DNA from: JAFNAG01 sp963824985
GTDB taxonomy: Bacteria > Acidobacteriota > UBA6911
Direction of reading: 5' to 3'
DNA: 39,868 nt
Assembly: GCA_963824985.1 (NCBI GenBank)
Contig: CAWGRQ010000016.1
Coordinates: 1-39,868 of the forward strand
Within the stretch, counting starts at the first letter, position 1. Every line of letters starts with the position of its first letter. Under the pieces are notes generated by a model. The model was not told where the DNA came from. It ran no database searches and saw only the letters and a program-made list of their open reading frames with translations. This document shows positions 8,132 through 15,028 of the stretch, one piece after another. The position numbers and the translations under genes were made by a program.

Positions 8132-8329
8132 AGATCCCCTCCTGAACGAATCACCTCTTGAATTCCCGCGAGATAGCGGCGCGGTGCAGCCCGAGCCAAA
8201 AATCATGCACTTGTGTTGGGCCCATCCTACCCGATCGCGCCATGCAAATCGACCCACTTTCGGCTGTGATCCGGTGCAGAACCATGCGGATGTCCAGGAT
8301 CCTCCACATCTGACTGAAAAAACACAGGA

Positions 8330-8747
8330 TCTGCGAGGGCGGCTCCGACCACCCAATCGGATACGCCGCGGGAACCCGCCTTGCGAATCTAATACAAGCG
8401 GTCGAGAGAGTTCCAGCACCGCCCTTTGCGCCTATTCGACCAAGGATAGGAAAGATTGGCTGCCTGTCTCCGGTTTCTCCGTGGGGCACGCCGGTTCATT
8501 CCCCATCTCCAGCTTCCGATAAAAAGCCAACTTTAGGGCATTAGCCCCTGCCAAGCGCGCTGCGACCTCGCTAAAACGAGGGCGTCGTCCTTCCCATGTT
8601 CGCGATTTCGGGGCTCAATCCCGTTACCCTTTCGGATTCCGGCCTACATGCTCGCCGCCCTACGCTTAAAGTCGGGGGTTACCTCCCCTTCCTCCAAGGG
8701 TCTGGCTACCTGGTGGCTGGCTGGGCCTTCCAGGGCGGGCATCGCAC
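8330..8747 (-). mobile_element. 5' part of a group II intron (domain I region), truncated
   Basis: Read on the minus strand from 8747 the sequence starts GTGCGATGCCC, fitting the group II 5' consensus GUGYG, and continues with GGTAACCCCCGAC, GGCGGCGAGCATGTAGGCCG, GAATCCGAAAGGGTAACGGG, GAGCCCCGAAATCGCGAAC and a GCCCTCGTTTTAGCGAGG hairpin, a compact fold like domain I of bacterial group II introns. Around 8500 a short frame MGNEPACPTEKPETGSQSFL resembles the start of an intron maturase leader but soon meets a stop. No reverse transcriptase and no domain V (GAGC...GUUC hairpin) follow. It looks like a dead intron fragment. The identification rests on recalled intron sequence patterns, so it is moderate only; the lower boundary is a guess. 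Confidence 0.45.
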
Positions 8748-8792
8748 CCGCGTAATTACACGACCTTGCTCGGTCGCTCCGTTTTTCCGCGT

Positions 8793-8823
8793 CCGGACAA
8801 TTGGGCATACCGGCATAACGCAA
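8793..8823 (+). repeat. 31-base inverted repeat, left copy, bounding toxin-antitoxin island
   Basis: CCGGACAATTGGGCATACCG continuing through GCATAACGCAA. Its inverted partner is at 10750-10780 with 30 of 31 bases matching. It enters the first A-double-prime repeat. The two copies bracket mazEF and the DUF433/DUF5615 pair. Confidence 0.8.
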
Positions 8824-8988
8824 AGGCGCCAGGGCGGAAAGACGCAAAGGTAAACATGCAGGGGCTTTGCGCCTTCGCGCCTCTGCGCCCTTGCGTTGAG
8901 CCGTTATACTGCTTAACGCAGAGGCGCAGGGACGCCAGGACGCAAAGATCGACTGAGCAACAGGCGTGGGCGCACCGCCTCTTCCTGC
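8815..8988. repeat. Dispersed palindromic repeat, variant A-double-prime, copy 1
   Basis: Two arms (AACGCAAAGGCGCCAGGG type and CTTTGCGCCTTCGCGCCTCT type) around a short centre with AACATGCAGGGG, then TTGAGCCGTTATACTGCTTA and a second arm start. Related copies lie at 9874-9967, 10589-10757 and 11936-12040, each between gene cassettes. After CGCAAAGATCGACTGAGCAA it continues into a family A inner segment. Confidence 0.85.
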
Positions 8989-9042
8989 GCAGGGGTCAGG
9001 TGTATCCGGATGATGACAGGATACCCATACCTCCGGAAGGGC

Positions 9043-9071
9043 TTGATTGCCTTTCCCGATCTGGTTATACT
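9043..9071 (+). promoter_or_regulatory. Probable sigma-70 promoter of mazEF, near-leaderless
   Basis: TTGATT at 9043-9048, a 17-base spacer, and TATACT at 9066-9071. The ATG of the antitoxin begins 6 bases after the -10 box, so transcription would start at or beside the start codon. No Shine-Dalgarno sequence is present before that ATG, which agrees with a leaderless message. Confidence 0.55.
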
Positions 9072-9077
9072 TTCGGT

Positions 9078-9314
9078 ATGAAAACGGCCGTATCCATTCC
9101 CGACGAAGTCTTCGATGAGGCGGAGCGGTTGGCGCATCGGATGAAGAAGTCCCGAAGCCAGCTGTTCAGCAACGCACTTGCCGAATATGTCGCTCGTCAC
9201 GCCCCGGAGCGCGTGACGGAAGCGATGGATCGAGTCTGCGCCGACATCGGTCCCGAAACAAACGCGTTCCTGTCCACCGTCTCTCGTCGGATCCTGGAGC
9301 ACAGCGAGTGGTGA
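9078..9314 (+). CDS. Ribbon-helix-helix antitoxin of a MazEF-type pair
   Basis: A 78-residue protein. Residues 1-35 (MKTAVSIPDEVFDEAERLAH then RMKKSRSQLFSNALAEYV) form a ribbon-helix-helix DNA-binding domain as in CopG/MazE-like antitoxins. The C-terminal half, with ERVTEAMDRVCADIG, would be the toxin-binding tail. It should neutralise the downstream nuclease and repress the pair's own promoter. The gene overlaps the toxin start by a few bases (GTGGTGA), the usual translational coupling of such pairs. It follows repeat copy A-double-prime 1. Confidence 0.88.
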   Translation: MKTAVSIPDEVFDEAERLAHRMKKSRSQLFSNALAEYVARHAPERVTEAMDRVCADIGPETNAFLSTVSRRILEHSEW

Positions 9315-9652
9315 TTTCCCAGGGAGACATCTGTTGGGCAGAGCTGCCAGACCCGACTGGTTCCGGACCGGGATTCCGCAGACCCGTGGTAATCGTCCAG
9401 GGAGATCCACTCAACCGGAGTCGAATCGCGACCGTGGTGTGCGTTCCACTCACGAGCAACCTCAAGTGGGCCGAAGCTCCCGGCAATGTCTTGCTTGCTC
9501 CCCGCCTGACCGGGCTGCCTAGAGATTCGGTCGCCAACGTCTCGCAGATCGTGACCCTGGACAAAAGCCTGCTCACGGATCGGACCGGGAAACTACCCCG
9601 GGCTCAGCTTGATCTGCTGCTCTCAGGAATTGACGTCTTGCTCGGTCGATAG
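9308..9652 (+). CDS. mazF: MazF/PemK-family mRNA interferase toxin
   Basis: Predicted ribosome-independent, sequence-specific endoribonuclease. The 114 residues show the family's SH3-like barrel: SQGDICWAELPDPTGSGPGF, RRPVVIVQGDPLNRSRIATV, VCVPLTSNLKWAEAPGNVLL, and DSVANVSQIVTLDKSLLTDR. The R of GFRRPVVI and the T of VPLTSNL correspond to catalytic positions in MazF enzymes. Two GTG starts are possible (9308 and 9311); 9311 gives the common 4-base overlap with the antitoxin stop. The complete domain suggests an active toxin. Confidence 0.92.
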   Translation: MVISQGDICWAELPDPTGSGPGFRRPVVIVQGDPLNRSRIATVVCVPLTSNLKWAEAPGNVLLAPRLTGLPRDSVANVSQIVTLDKSLLTDRTGKLPRAQLDLLLSGIDVLLGR

Positions 9653-9803
9653 ACATCCGTGCGGGACCCGCTGAAGCTATTCTGATCCAAGAACCTCCGG
9701 CTGGATTTTGGACGCGGATGAATGCGGATTCGAGATTGAAAGGCGATTCGAGATTTGGGGACACGGATCAAAACTGACTGAAAAATTCCTTCATCGGGCG
9801 AAA

Positions 9804-9866
9804 CATTTGCTGCCGGAGCTGAATCTGGAGCTTGCGGAAGTCTTCGAAGAAACGACCCATAACTGA
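9804..9866 (+). pseudogene. C-terminal scrap of a Uma2-family nuclease gene
   Basis: LLPELNLELAEVFEETTHN then a stop matches the end of Uma2 proteins and closely resembles LLPELNLPLFEIFKKE of the broken copy at 12086-12670. No upstream part is present. It lies between mazF and an A-double-prime repeat, preceded by a family C repeat scrap with GGACGCGGATGAATGCGGAT (about 9709-9728). Confidence 0.6.
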
Positions 9867-9873
9867 AAATCTT

Positions 9874-9967
9874 CAACGCAAAGGCGCCAGGGCGCAAAGA
9901 CACAAAGAAAAACAGGCAGGGGCTTTGCGCCTTTGCGCCTCTGCGTCCTTGCGTTGAGCCGTTAGCC
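9874..9967. repeat. Dispersed palindromic repeat, variant A-double-prime, copy 2
   Basis: CAACGCAAAGGCGCCAGGGC on the left, CTTTGCGCCTTTGCGCCTCT on the right, ending TTGCGTTGAGCCGTTAGCC. Its right end supplies TTGAGC, a possible -35 element for the DUF433 gene that starts 23 bases later. Confidence 0.85.
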
Positions 9968-9984
9968 AAAGAACATGCTATAAT
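9954..9984 (+). promoter_or_regulatory. Probable promoter of the DUF433/DUF5615 pair, near-leaderless
   Basis: TG-C-TATAAT (extended -10, TATAAT at 9979-9984) with TTGAGC at 9954-9959 and a 19-base spacer. The ATG at 9991 follows the -10 by 6 bases and lacks a Shine-Dalgarno sequence. The -35 candidate belongs to the repeat upstream. Confidence 0.55.
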
Positions 9985-9990
9985 CAGCAC

Positions 9991-10215
9991 ATGAAATTCG
10001 AGAGAATCAGTGTGGATCCAAACGTGTGCACTGGTAAGCCTTGCATCCGCGGGCTCCGGTTTCCCGTGTCCCGGCTGCTCGGCTTGCTTGCTTCGGGAGA
10101 GCTGAAGGAAGCGATTCTCAAATCTTATCCCTACCTCGAACCCCAGGACATCGACGAGGCCCTGCGGTATGCTGCCTCTTTGGCAGAAGAAGAGACCGTT
10201 GAATTCTCGAGATGA
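9991..10215 (+). CDS. DUF433 antitoxin
   Basis: A 74-residue protein with the DUF433 signature: FERISVDPNVCTGKPCIRGL, RFPVSRLLGLLASG and ILKSYPYLEPQDIDEALRYA. DUF433 proteins have a small helix-turn-helix fold and are the usual partner of DUF5615 PIN-like proteins, as here, where the stop and next start overlap as ATGA (10212-10215). It should act as the antitoxin and self-repressor. Family length is normal (70-80 residues). Confidence 0.93.
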   Translation: MKFERISVDPNVCTGKPCIRGLRFPVSRLLGLLASGELKEAILKSYPYLEPQDIDEALRYAASLAEEETVEFSR

Positions 10216-10586
10216 TATTCCTGATCGATATGCCCCTGTCGCCTGAGCTCGCTGACTGGCTGTCAGCAAACGGCCATGACGCAATCCACGCCAGCCTGGT
10301 GGCGCTTTCAGAAGCTTCTGATCTTGAAATTGTTCAGCGTGCCGTTGCCGAGCAGCGCACGATCATCACCGCAGACCTGGACTTTACACGCCTGTTTGCT
10401 GTGCTGGAATCGGAAGGGCACGGCCTCGTCCTGTTTCGCGGGGGCGATTACACTGAGACCGAGTGCATCGAGCGGCTGAATCGCGCCCTGAAGGTTTTGC
10501 CGGCTTCGGCGTTCTCGGATTCAGTGATCGTCATCGAAAAACACCGAATTCGACGACGCCCTCTGCCTATACGAATCGGCGATTAA
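10212..10586 (+). CDS. DUF5615 PIN-like toxin
   Basis: A 124-residue protein with the compact PIN-like fold of DUF5615: MIFLIDMPLSPELADWLSAN, HDAIHASLVALSEASDLEIV, and TIITADLDFTRLFAVLES. Acidic residues typical of the nuclease site are present: D6, D43 (in SDLEIV) and the D-x-D of TADLDF. Many family members read 'LLDENLSP' at the N-terminus; here it is LIDMPLSP, so one acidic or amide position differs. Predicted RNase toxin paired with the DUF433 protein. Confidence 0.9.
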   Translation: MIFLIDMPLSPELADWLSANGHDAIHASLVALSEASDLEIVQRAVAEQRTIITADLDFTRLFAVLESEGHGLVLFRGGDYTETECIERLNRALKVLPASAFSDSVIVIEKHRIRRRPLPIRIGD

Positions 10587-10588
10587 AC

Positions 10589-10757
10589 CCAAAAGCGTAA
10601 AAACGCAGGGAAGGACAAACAGGGGCTTTGCGCCTTCGCGCCTCTTCGTCCCTGCGTTGAGCCGTTAAACTGCTTAACGCGAAGACGCCAGGGCGCAGAG
10701 ACGCAAAGGTAAACATGCAGGGGCTTCGCGCCTTCGCGACTCTGCGTCCTTGCATTA
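10589..10757. repeat. Dispersed palindromic repeat, variant A-double-prime, copy 3 (double)
   Basis: Contains two consecutive units: a right arm with CAGGGGCTTTGCGCCTTCGC, the link TTGAGCCGTTAAACTGCTTA, then a full unit with AACGCGAAGACGCCAGGGCG, a centre with AACATGCAGGGG, and the closing arm. It is the right-hand border of the toxin-antitoxin island. Confidence 0.85.
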
Positions 10758-10780
10758 TGCCGGTATGCCCAATTGTCCGG
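10750..10780 (-). repeat. 31-base inverted repeat, right copy
   Basis: Reverse complement equals 8793-8823 at 30 of 31 positions. The arms of the adjoining GC-rich repeats run in the opposite relative direction, so the flank is conserved while the neighbouring repeat is flipped. Confidence 0.8.
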
Positions 10781-10845
10781 ATCGGCGTCCGGGAGTACTG
10801 GATCGCCGATCCCGATGCCGCTATCCGAAATCTTCAAAAGCGAAT
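10778..10845 (+). pseudogene. Internal scrap of a Uma2-family nuclease gene
   Basis: RIGVREYWIADPDA matches the conserved block of Uma2 restriction-endonuclease-like proteins (compare RFGVQEYWIVDPDA at about 12500). It is followed, one frame over, by LSEIFKSEWD, the family's C-terminus. The part between is deleted. The scrap lies at the end of the right inverted repeat and runs into the 3' end of the Rpn gene. Confidence 0.6.
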
Positions 10846-10857
10846 GGGATACAGCGG

Positions 10858-11793
10858 TTACCTGGTATGAGATTTGAGCCAGTGGGACAGGTCGGTCGGC
10901 GTCTGGAAATCCAGCAGCGCTTCGCCGAGAGCCGCTATGCCCGAGGACGTCAGTCGCCGGATGGCCTGCCGGCGCCGGACCGGAATCGGTCCAAGACGAC
11001 GGGTCAGTTGCCGGAGCACAAGGTCGGTCTCACCTTGATGCCGGCCCTCCTGCCGGCCTTCGCGCCGGCCTTCGGCCATACCAATCCAAACCAACGGGTT
11101 ATTGCGCAGCTCTTCCTTTGGAATCCGCATGCTTTTTATGATATCAAGCCTTCTGTTCAATCTCAAACCCTCCGCTCCGGTGAATTTCTGATACGCAAAA
11201 AAGAAACGGGAAACGACTTCCAGTTTTTTCGGCGTCCATGTCGCACGTACCGTGTTGCTGATGAAATCAACTGCAATAGATATCCTGGCTGCGGGATCTA
11301 CCCGCATGCGAGCCGACAGAGCCATGGCGGCCGCGTTCAGCTTCCCGGCATACTGCCTGGCGTCCAGGCGTGCCAGGTCGACGACCGCAAAGCGAAAATC
11401 GAGGATGGGATGACTGCGAATCATCATCCGGAGGGGCGGCAAGGATTCCGGATCGGCATCCCTATGCGAAAGCACGGCGATGGGATAGACCGGCAGATCG
11501 AATTCGCGCCAGTCGAGCACGAAGTACTCAAGCATGCGGCGAGAGAGGTCCCGATGCGCCTGGGCTTCGTGCTCCAGGTGAATGAGAAACGCGGCATTCT
11601 CACCGCGAAATCGGGTCTTTACGAGCAGGTCGCCCGTCCTGCGCCTGCCGTCAAGGGTGAATCGCTCCGTGTCCACGAACTCGACGTGATTGAAGTCGAT
11701 GAAACTGTGGATTGCAGGCAAAAACTCCTCGAAGAAGTCTCGCAGAAGGCGGCCCGTCCTCAGAAGCCACTTGAAGAGCGCATCATGGTTCAT
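10858..11793 (-). CDS. Rpn-family PD-(D/E)XK nuclease with DUF4351 tail
   Basis: Predicted DNA endonuclease of the recombination-promoting nuclease (Rpn, formerly 'transposase_31') family. The preferred start is MNHDALFKWLLR at 11793, typical of the family; the upstream extension of the frame is translated repeat sequence. The nuclease core is residues about 1-200: DFNHVEFVDTERF, TGDLLVKTRF and LIHLEHEAQAHRDL (D...E-x-x-Q type active site). A charged link (EGRREGRQEGRHQGETDLVL) leads to a DUF4351-like end (RQLTRRLGPIPVRRRQ ... LLDFQTPTDLSHWL). The 311 residues are complete. No clear ribosome site. Confidence 0.88.
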   Translation of the reverse strand: MNHDALFKWLLRTGRLLRDFFEEFLPAIHSFIDFNHVEFVDTERFTLDGRRRTGDLLVKTRFRGENAAFLIHLEHEAQAHRDLSRRMLEYFVLDWREFDLPVYPIAVLSHRDADPESLPPLRMMIRSHPILDFRFAVVDLARLDARQYAGKLNAAAMALSARMRVDPAARISIAVDFISNTVRATWTPKKLEVVSRFFFAYQKFTGAEGLRLNRRLDIIKSMRIPKEELRNNPLVWIGMAEGRREGRQEGRHQGETDLVLRQLTRRLGPIPVRRRQAIRRLTSSGIAALGEALLDFQTPTDLSHWLKSHTR

Positions 11794-11935
11794 CACCCAA
11801 TGTTGTTTCGCAACACGGCAGGATATTTCGCAAAAAGAGCAGGTTGGGACACGGAAAAACACGGATGAACACGGATAAAGCATCAAAAATCCGACTTCGG
11901 TTTGCGTGGCTTTGGTGATTGCCGGAACCTTCGCT

Positions 11936-12040
11936 CGAACGGGGCTTTGCGCCTTCGCGCCTCTGCGCCCTTGCGTTGAGCCGTTATACTGCTTAACGCA
12001 AAGGCGCAGGGACGCCAGGACGCAGAGAAATCGTGAAATG
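11936..12040. repeat. Dispersed palindromic repeat, variant A-double-prime, copy 4
   Basis: GGGGCTTTGCGCCTTCGCGC, then TTGCGTTGAGCCGTTATACT, then TTAACGCAAAGGCGCAGGGA, nearly identical to part of 8870-8945. A family C scrap (ACACGGATGAACACGGATAA, 11857-11876) lies just before it. Confidence 0.85.
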
Positions 12041-12085
12041 AAGATGCAGGTCGTGAAACTACACGGGCGGAGGAGTTGAAGTCCA

Positions 12086-12670
12086 TTGCCAATGGTGGTA
12101 ACGTCGGTTGTAGCTATGAAGCAGGCAAACGTTCGCTTCAATTACCACGATTACCTCCAGCTCCCCGAGGACAAACGCTACGAAATCCTCGACGGAGATC
12201 TCTGCGTGGTCCCTGCCCCGAATATCCGGACACCAGCGGGTCGGCCTGAGGCTGAAGCTGGCCCTCTTCCAATACGTCGAAGACCATCGGCCTCGGCGAG
12301 GTGCTTCGATGCCCCCTGTGACGTCGTGCTTTCCGAGGAAAACGTCGTTCAGCCGGACATCCTCTTTGTGCGCAAGGAACGCCTCGGCATCATCGGCGAG
12401 GCCAATATCCGCGGCGCCCCCGACCTCGTCGATCGAAATCCTCTCCCCGGGAACGCGGCAACGGGATCTCGATATCAAGCGAAAGATCTATGCCAGGTTC
12501 GGCGTGCAGGAGTACTGGATCGTCGATCCCGATGCCTCCACCGTCGAAGTGCTCGTCTGGAGCGAGTCGGGCTATGCTCGGCCGGCGTTTTCACCGGCAC
12601 CGACCGGCTGTCGTCACCCCTGCTGCCGGAGCTGAACCTGCCGCTTTTCGAAATCTTCAAAAAGGAATAG
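12086..12670 (+). pseudogene. Uma2-family nuclease gene broken by several frameshifts
   Basis: Uma2 proteins are small PD-(D/E)XK-fold putative endonucleases, common in multicopy. Here the family's segments appear in changing frames: NYHDYLQLPEDKRYEILDGD (frame 1), then HQRVGLRLKLALFQYVEDHR, then DVVLSEENVVQPDILFVRKE, NIRGAPDLVIEILSPGTRQR, RFGVQEYWIVDPDASTVEVL and LLPELNLPLFEIFKKE. At least four shifts lie near 12230, 12290, 12315 and 12440, with another near 12590. The active-site motif (QPDILFV, EILSPGT) is preserved in sequence but not in one frame. Clearly non-functional. Confidence 0.85.
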
Positions 12671-12738
12671 GACACGGATGAACGCTGATAAACGCGGATT
12701 CAGATCGGCGTTCATGGGCGTTTTTCCGCGTCCTGGAC
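12667..12738 (+). repeat. Family C repeat (ACGCGGATGAACGCGGAT type)
   Basis: GGACACGGATGAACGCTGAT, AACGCGGATTCAGATCGG, then CGTTCATGGGCGTTTTTCCG and GCGTCCTGG, forming an imperfect palindrome. The stop codon of the convergent VanZ gene (12712) lies inside it, so it may serve as a shared terminator of the converging genes. Confidence 0.75.
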
Positions 12739-13812
12739 TCGGGATTTTCGCATCCTTAATGCCAACGCGATCAGGATGCCGACGAGTGCGCCGCCGATGT
12801 TGCAGATCAGGTCGGTCATTGAAGATGACCGGGACGGGAGGTAAACCTGGAGCAGCTCGATCGTCCCGCTGATCGCCGCCGCGGCCAGGAGCGCCCACAG
12901 GAAGTTGCCGAGCGCCCGCCCGGGATGGGCCGCCTGCCGGTAGAGGAAATAAAAGAGACCGAACGGGACAAATCCCAGAATGTTAACGATGATATCGAGA
13001 GCATGTATCGAGTCGCGCCACGGCGGCCGCAGGATCACCGGATGCACCGGACGGGCATACTCCGGGAAATCGAGCGCATTGCCCGCCGCCGCACGATCCG
13101 CCGCCACCGGCCCCGCCCCTTCGTCAAACAGGTACAGACCGGCCAGTCCCGGCGCCGTCTGCAGTTCCCTCGCCCGGGCGTCCGCAAAAAGCCGGTAATG
13201 GCGCTCGATTTCCGCCGGGCTCAGAGCGCGTTCGAACAGCGCCAGACCGAAGACCTTTCCCCGCCACCCGTGGTCCCCATCCGAACTGTCCCCCAGCAGC
13301 AGCCGCCCCTCCAGGTTGCCCGGCCGCAACGTCAACTTCGGGTCAACGAGCTCCAGGACCCCATCCACATAGATGGCCGTTCCGCCAACCCCCGATGTCA
13401 CCGCCAGTAAGCTCCGCACTCCGGGGCGCATCCCCGATTTGACATCAATCTCGCGAAAACGGCGGCGGCCGCGCGCATTAAGGAACGCCGCCCGCAGCAC
13501 CGTCCTCGATTTCCATTGGCCAATGATGAGATTCTCCGGGAGGTCGCCATCGTAGAGCGACAGCAGCGGGCGAACCCGGTCGTACACCTCGTCCCTGGCC
13601 TCGATGTAAAGCTCGATGCTGACGGCCCCCGCCCCCTCCCGAAGATCCAGCGGGCGCGCACTGTGCACTACCGAATGATCTCCAAGCTCGATTCCCTCCC
13701 TATCCACAAGCCAGGCTACCTGATTGCGCTGGAAAAATTCGAAAGGATACAGGCCGGCATATATATAGCCGGCCAGAATCGCAATGCAGATGCCCGAATA
13801 GATCCGTTTCAT
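12712..13812 (-). CDS. VanZ-like membrane protein with LamG-type domain
   Basis: A 366-residue protein. It starts with a membrane anchor (IYSGICIAILAGYIYAGLYP). Residues about 30-225 form a jelly-roll of LamG/concanavalin type (SIELYIEARDEVYDRVRPLL, GTAIYVDGVLELVDP, GKVFGLALFERALSPAEIER). The C-terminal part, about 250-355, is a VanZ-like domain with three helices: DIIVNILGFVPFGLFYFLYR, NFLWALLAAAAISGTIELLQ, and DLICNIGGALVGILIALALR, including the family's IELLQ-x-x-LPSRSSSMTDLICNxxG signature. VanZ-like domains are linked to low-level teicoplanin resistance only in VanZ itself; the role here is unknown, possibly envelope polysaccharide binding. The last residues fall in a family C repeat. 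Confidence 0.85.
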   Translation of the reverse strand: MKRIYSGICIAILAGYIYAGLYPFEFFQRNQVAWLVDREGIELGDHSVVHSARPLDLREGAGAVSIELYIEARDEVYDRVRPLLSLYDGDLPENLIIGQWKSRTVLRAAFLNARGRRRFREIDVKSGMRPGVRSLLAVTSGVGGTAIYVDGVLELVDPKLTLRPGNLEGRLLLGDSSDGDHGWRGKVFGLALFERALSPAEIERHYRLFADARARELQTAPGLAGLYLFDEGAGPVAADRAAAGNALDFPEYARPVHPVILRPPWRDSIHALDIIVNILGFVPFGLFYFLYRQAAHPGRALGNFLWALLAAAAISGTIELLQVYLPSRSSSMTDLICNIGGALVGILIALALRMRKSRVQDAEKRP

Positions 13813-13994
13813 CGGGAAAGAATACCAGATCCGTGGAATCCGTGGCCGCTTTCTGCCTTTGGTAAGAGACCGGCGAATTAGTTGGCGTTTTAAAAGCAGC
13901 CACGGATTCCACGGATTACACCGATTTGGATGCCGGCGGATATCGAGCCGCGCCAAATGATGTCGTCTTTGCCTGCATCCTGAAGCGTGGGAAT

Positions 13995-14285
13995 TGTTTA
14001 GCCAAATCAAATGGATGAAGAAGCAAAACGCAAAGGCGCAGGGGCGCAGGGGCGCAAAGATCGACACTGAGCAACAGGCATGGGCGCAGCGCTTCGCGCC
14101 GGCGCATCCTTGGGCGAGCCGCGGGAGAAAGCGCGGGCAGCGGCCACTCAGGAGGATTGCGCTTTCTCCCGCGGCTCGCCCAAGGATGCGGCCGAAGGCC
14201 GCCCATGCCCGCGAACCGAAAGGAATCTCTTTGCGTCCTTGCGTCCTTGCGTCCTTGCGTTCTGCTGTTCAGTATCGGCTAAACA
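13995..14285 (+). mobile_element. Family A element, full length with hairpin core (copy 1)
   Basis: A 291-base MITE-like element with 9-base terminal inverted repeats TGTTTAGCC and GGCTAAACA. Order: AAATCAAATGGATGAAGAAG, GCAAAACGCAAAGGCGCAGG units, AAGATCGACACTGAGCAACA, GCGCAGCGCTTCGCGCCGGC, the hairpin core (14104-14189), GGCCGAAGGCCGCCCATGCC, CGAACCGAAAGGAATC, repeated CTTTGCGTCCTTGCG units and TTCTGCTGTTCAGTATC. No coding capacity for a transposase. It interrupts a family B element. Confidence 0.85.
14104..14189. repeat. 31-base perfect hairpin core of family A copy 1
   Basis: Arms 14104-14134 and 14159-14189 are perfectly complementary over 31 bases (beginning GCATCCTTGGGCGAGCCGCG). The 24-base loop is GGGCAGCGGCCACTC followed by AGGAGGATT. 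The partner hairpin at 17813-17898 differs at one stem position on both arms at once. Confidence 0.95.
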
Positions 14286-14403
14286 GATGCGAAGCATGCA
14301 GGAAACACTCCCCTGATGGCAGTGCATTTAAAAACAATCTGTGGAATCCGTGGAATCCGTGGCGTTTTTTTGCGGCCTCTGACCACAGGGCTGAACAGAT
14401 ATC

Positions 14404-14988
14404 CTAATCTCGAATCGCTTCTATTACCTGGTAGCGGTAACAGCCGGTCATATGGTCGTTGACCATGCCGGTCGCCTGCATGTGCGCATAGACGATCGTC
14501 GAACCGACAAATTTGAAACCGCGTTTTTTCAGGTCGGCACTGATCGCGTCCGATAATTCGGTGCGCGCCGGCAATTCCGCGAGCGTCCGGAACCGGTTGC
14601 GGATCGGCTTCCCATCCACGAAGCCCCAGATATAACGGTCGAACGTCCGGAACTCCCTGCGCACCTCCAGGAACCGCCGGGCGTTGTTGATCGTTCCCAG
14701 GATTTTCAGCCGGTTGCGGATGATCCCGGCATCCGCCAGCAGCCGCTCCACTTCCCTCTCGCCATAAGCCGCCACCTTCACCGGGTCGAACCGGTCGAAG
14801 GCCCGCCTGAAATTCTCCCGCTTGTGCAGAATCGTCCGCCAGCTCAGCCCCGCCTGCATCCCTTCCAGCACCAGGAACTCGAACAGCTTCCGGTCGTTGT
14901 GCAACGGCACCCCCCACTCGTGGTCGTGATACGCCAGCATCTGCGGGTCGTCGAGGGGCCAGGGGCATCGGTTATTGGGGCTTTGCAT
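14404..14988 (-). CDS. tag: DNA-3-methyladenine glycosylase I
   Basis: Excises 3-methyladenine from alkylated DNA (base excision repair, cytoplasm). The 194 residues align over the whole length with E. coli Tag, shifted by four: the zinc ligands C8, H21, H179 and C183 match C4, H17, H175 and C179, and E42 in LEGMQAGLSW matches catalytic E38. Other family segments: CPWPLDDPQMLAYHDHEWG, FDPVKVAAYGEREVERLL, ADAGIIRNRLKI, GFKFVGSTIVYAHMQATGMV. The gene is close to the end of the interrupted B element. All key residues are present, so it should be active. Confidence 0.97.
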   Translation of the reverse strand: MQSPNNRCPWPLDDPQMLAYHDHEWGVPLHNDRKLFEFLVLEGMQAGLSWRTILHKRENFRRAFDRFDPVKVAAYGEREVERLLADAGIIRNRLKILGTINNARRFLEVRREFRTFDRYIWGFVDGKPIRNRFRTLAELPARTELSDAISADLKKRGFKFVGSTIVYAHMQATGMVNDHMTGCYRYQVIEAIRD

Positions 14989-15028
14989 TGCGTTCTCGCT
15001 CCTGTTGGCTTTTAGGTTTTATCGCAAC

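Larger units (their letters stand above)
13877..14397 (-). mobile_element. Family B element, interrupted by a family A element
   Basis: Left part 13877-13994 (AAAGCAGCCACGGATTCCAC, CACCGATTTGGATGCCGGCG, CCGCGCCAAATGATGTCGTC) and right part 14286-14397 (AGGAAACACTCCCCTGATGG, CTGTGGAATCCGTGGAATCC, ending CAGGGCTGAACA) together equal the reverse complement of the uninterrupted B copy at 31291-31490. The family A element 13995-14285 sits between them. The bases flanking the insertion are similar on both sides (GAAGCGTGGGAA and GAAGCATGCAGGAA), which could be an imperfect target duplication. Confidence 0.8.

Noticed and set aside
10750..11868. Plus-strand 372-residue frame opposite the Rpn gene
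   Set aside because: No family-like text; the minus strand carries an unmistakable Rpn nuclease with DUF4351 tail.
8815..12040. A-double-prime repeats as a CRISPR array
   Set aside because: Copies are 90-170 bases, palindromic, irregularly spaced and separated by genes; there are no short regular spacers and no cas genes.
10858..12141. N-terminal extension of the Rpn nuclease up to 12141
   Set aside because: The added part translates repeats (AEARRRK/LRLCVKQ type text); family members begin like MNHDALFK.
8793..12670. Chromosomal integron with attC sites
   Set aside because: No integrase is present and the repeats lack the attC core pattern (RYYYAAC/GTTRRRY arms with a conserved unpaired base); only the cassette-like layout is similar.
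12712..14067. N-terminal extension of the VanZ-like protein up to 14067
   Set aside because: The extra residues are translated family A and B repeat text; the ATG at 13812 opens directly into a membrane anchor.
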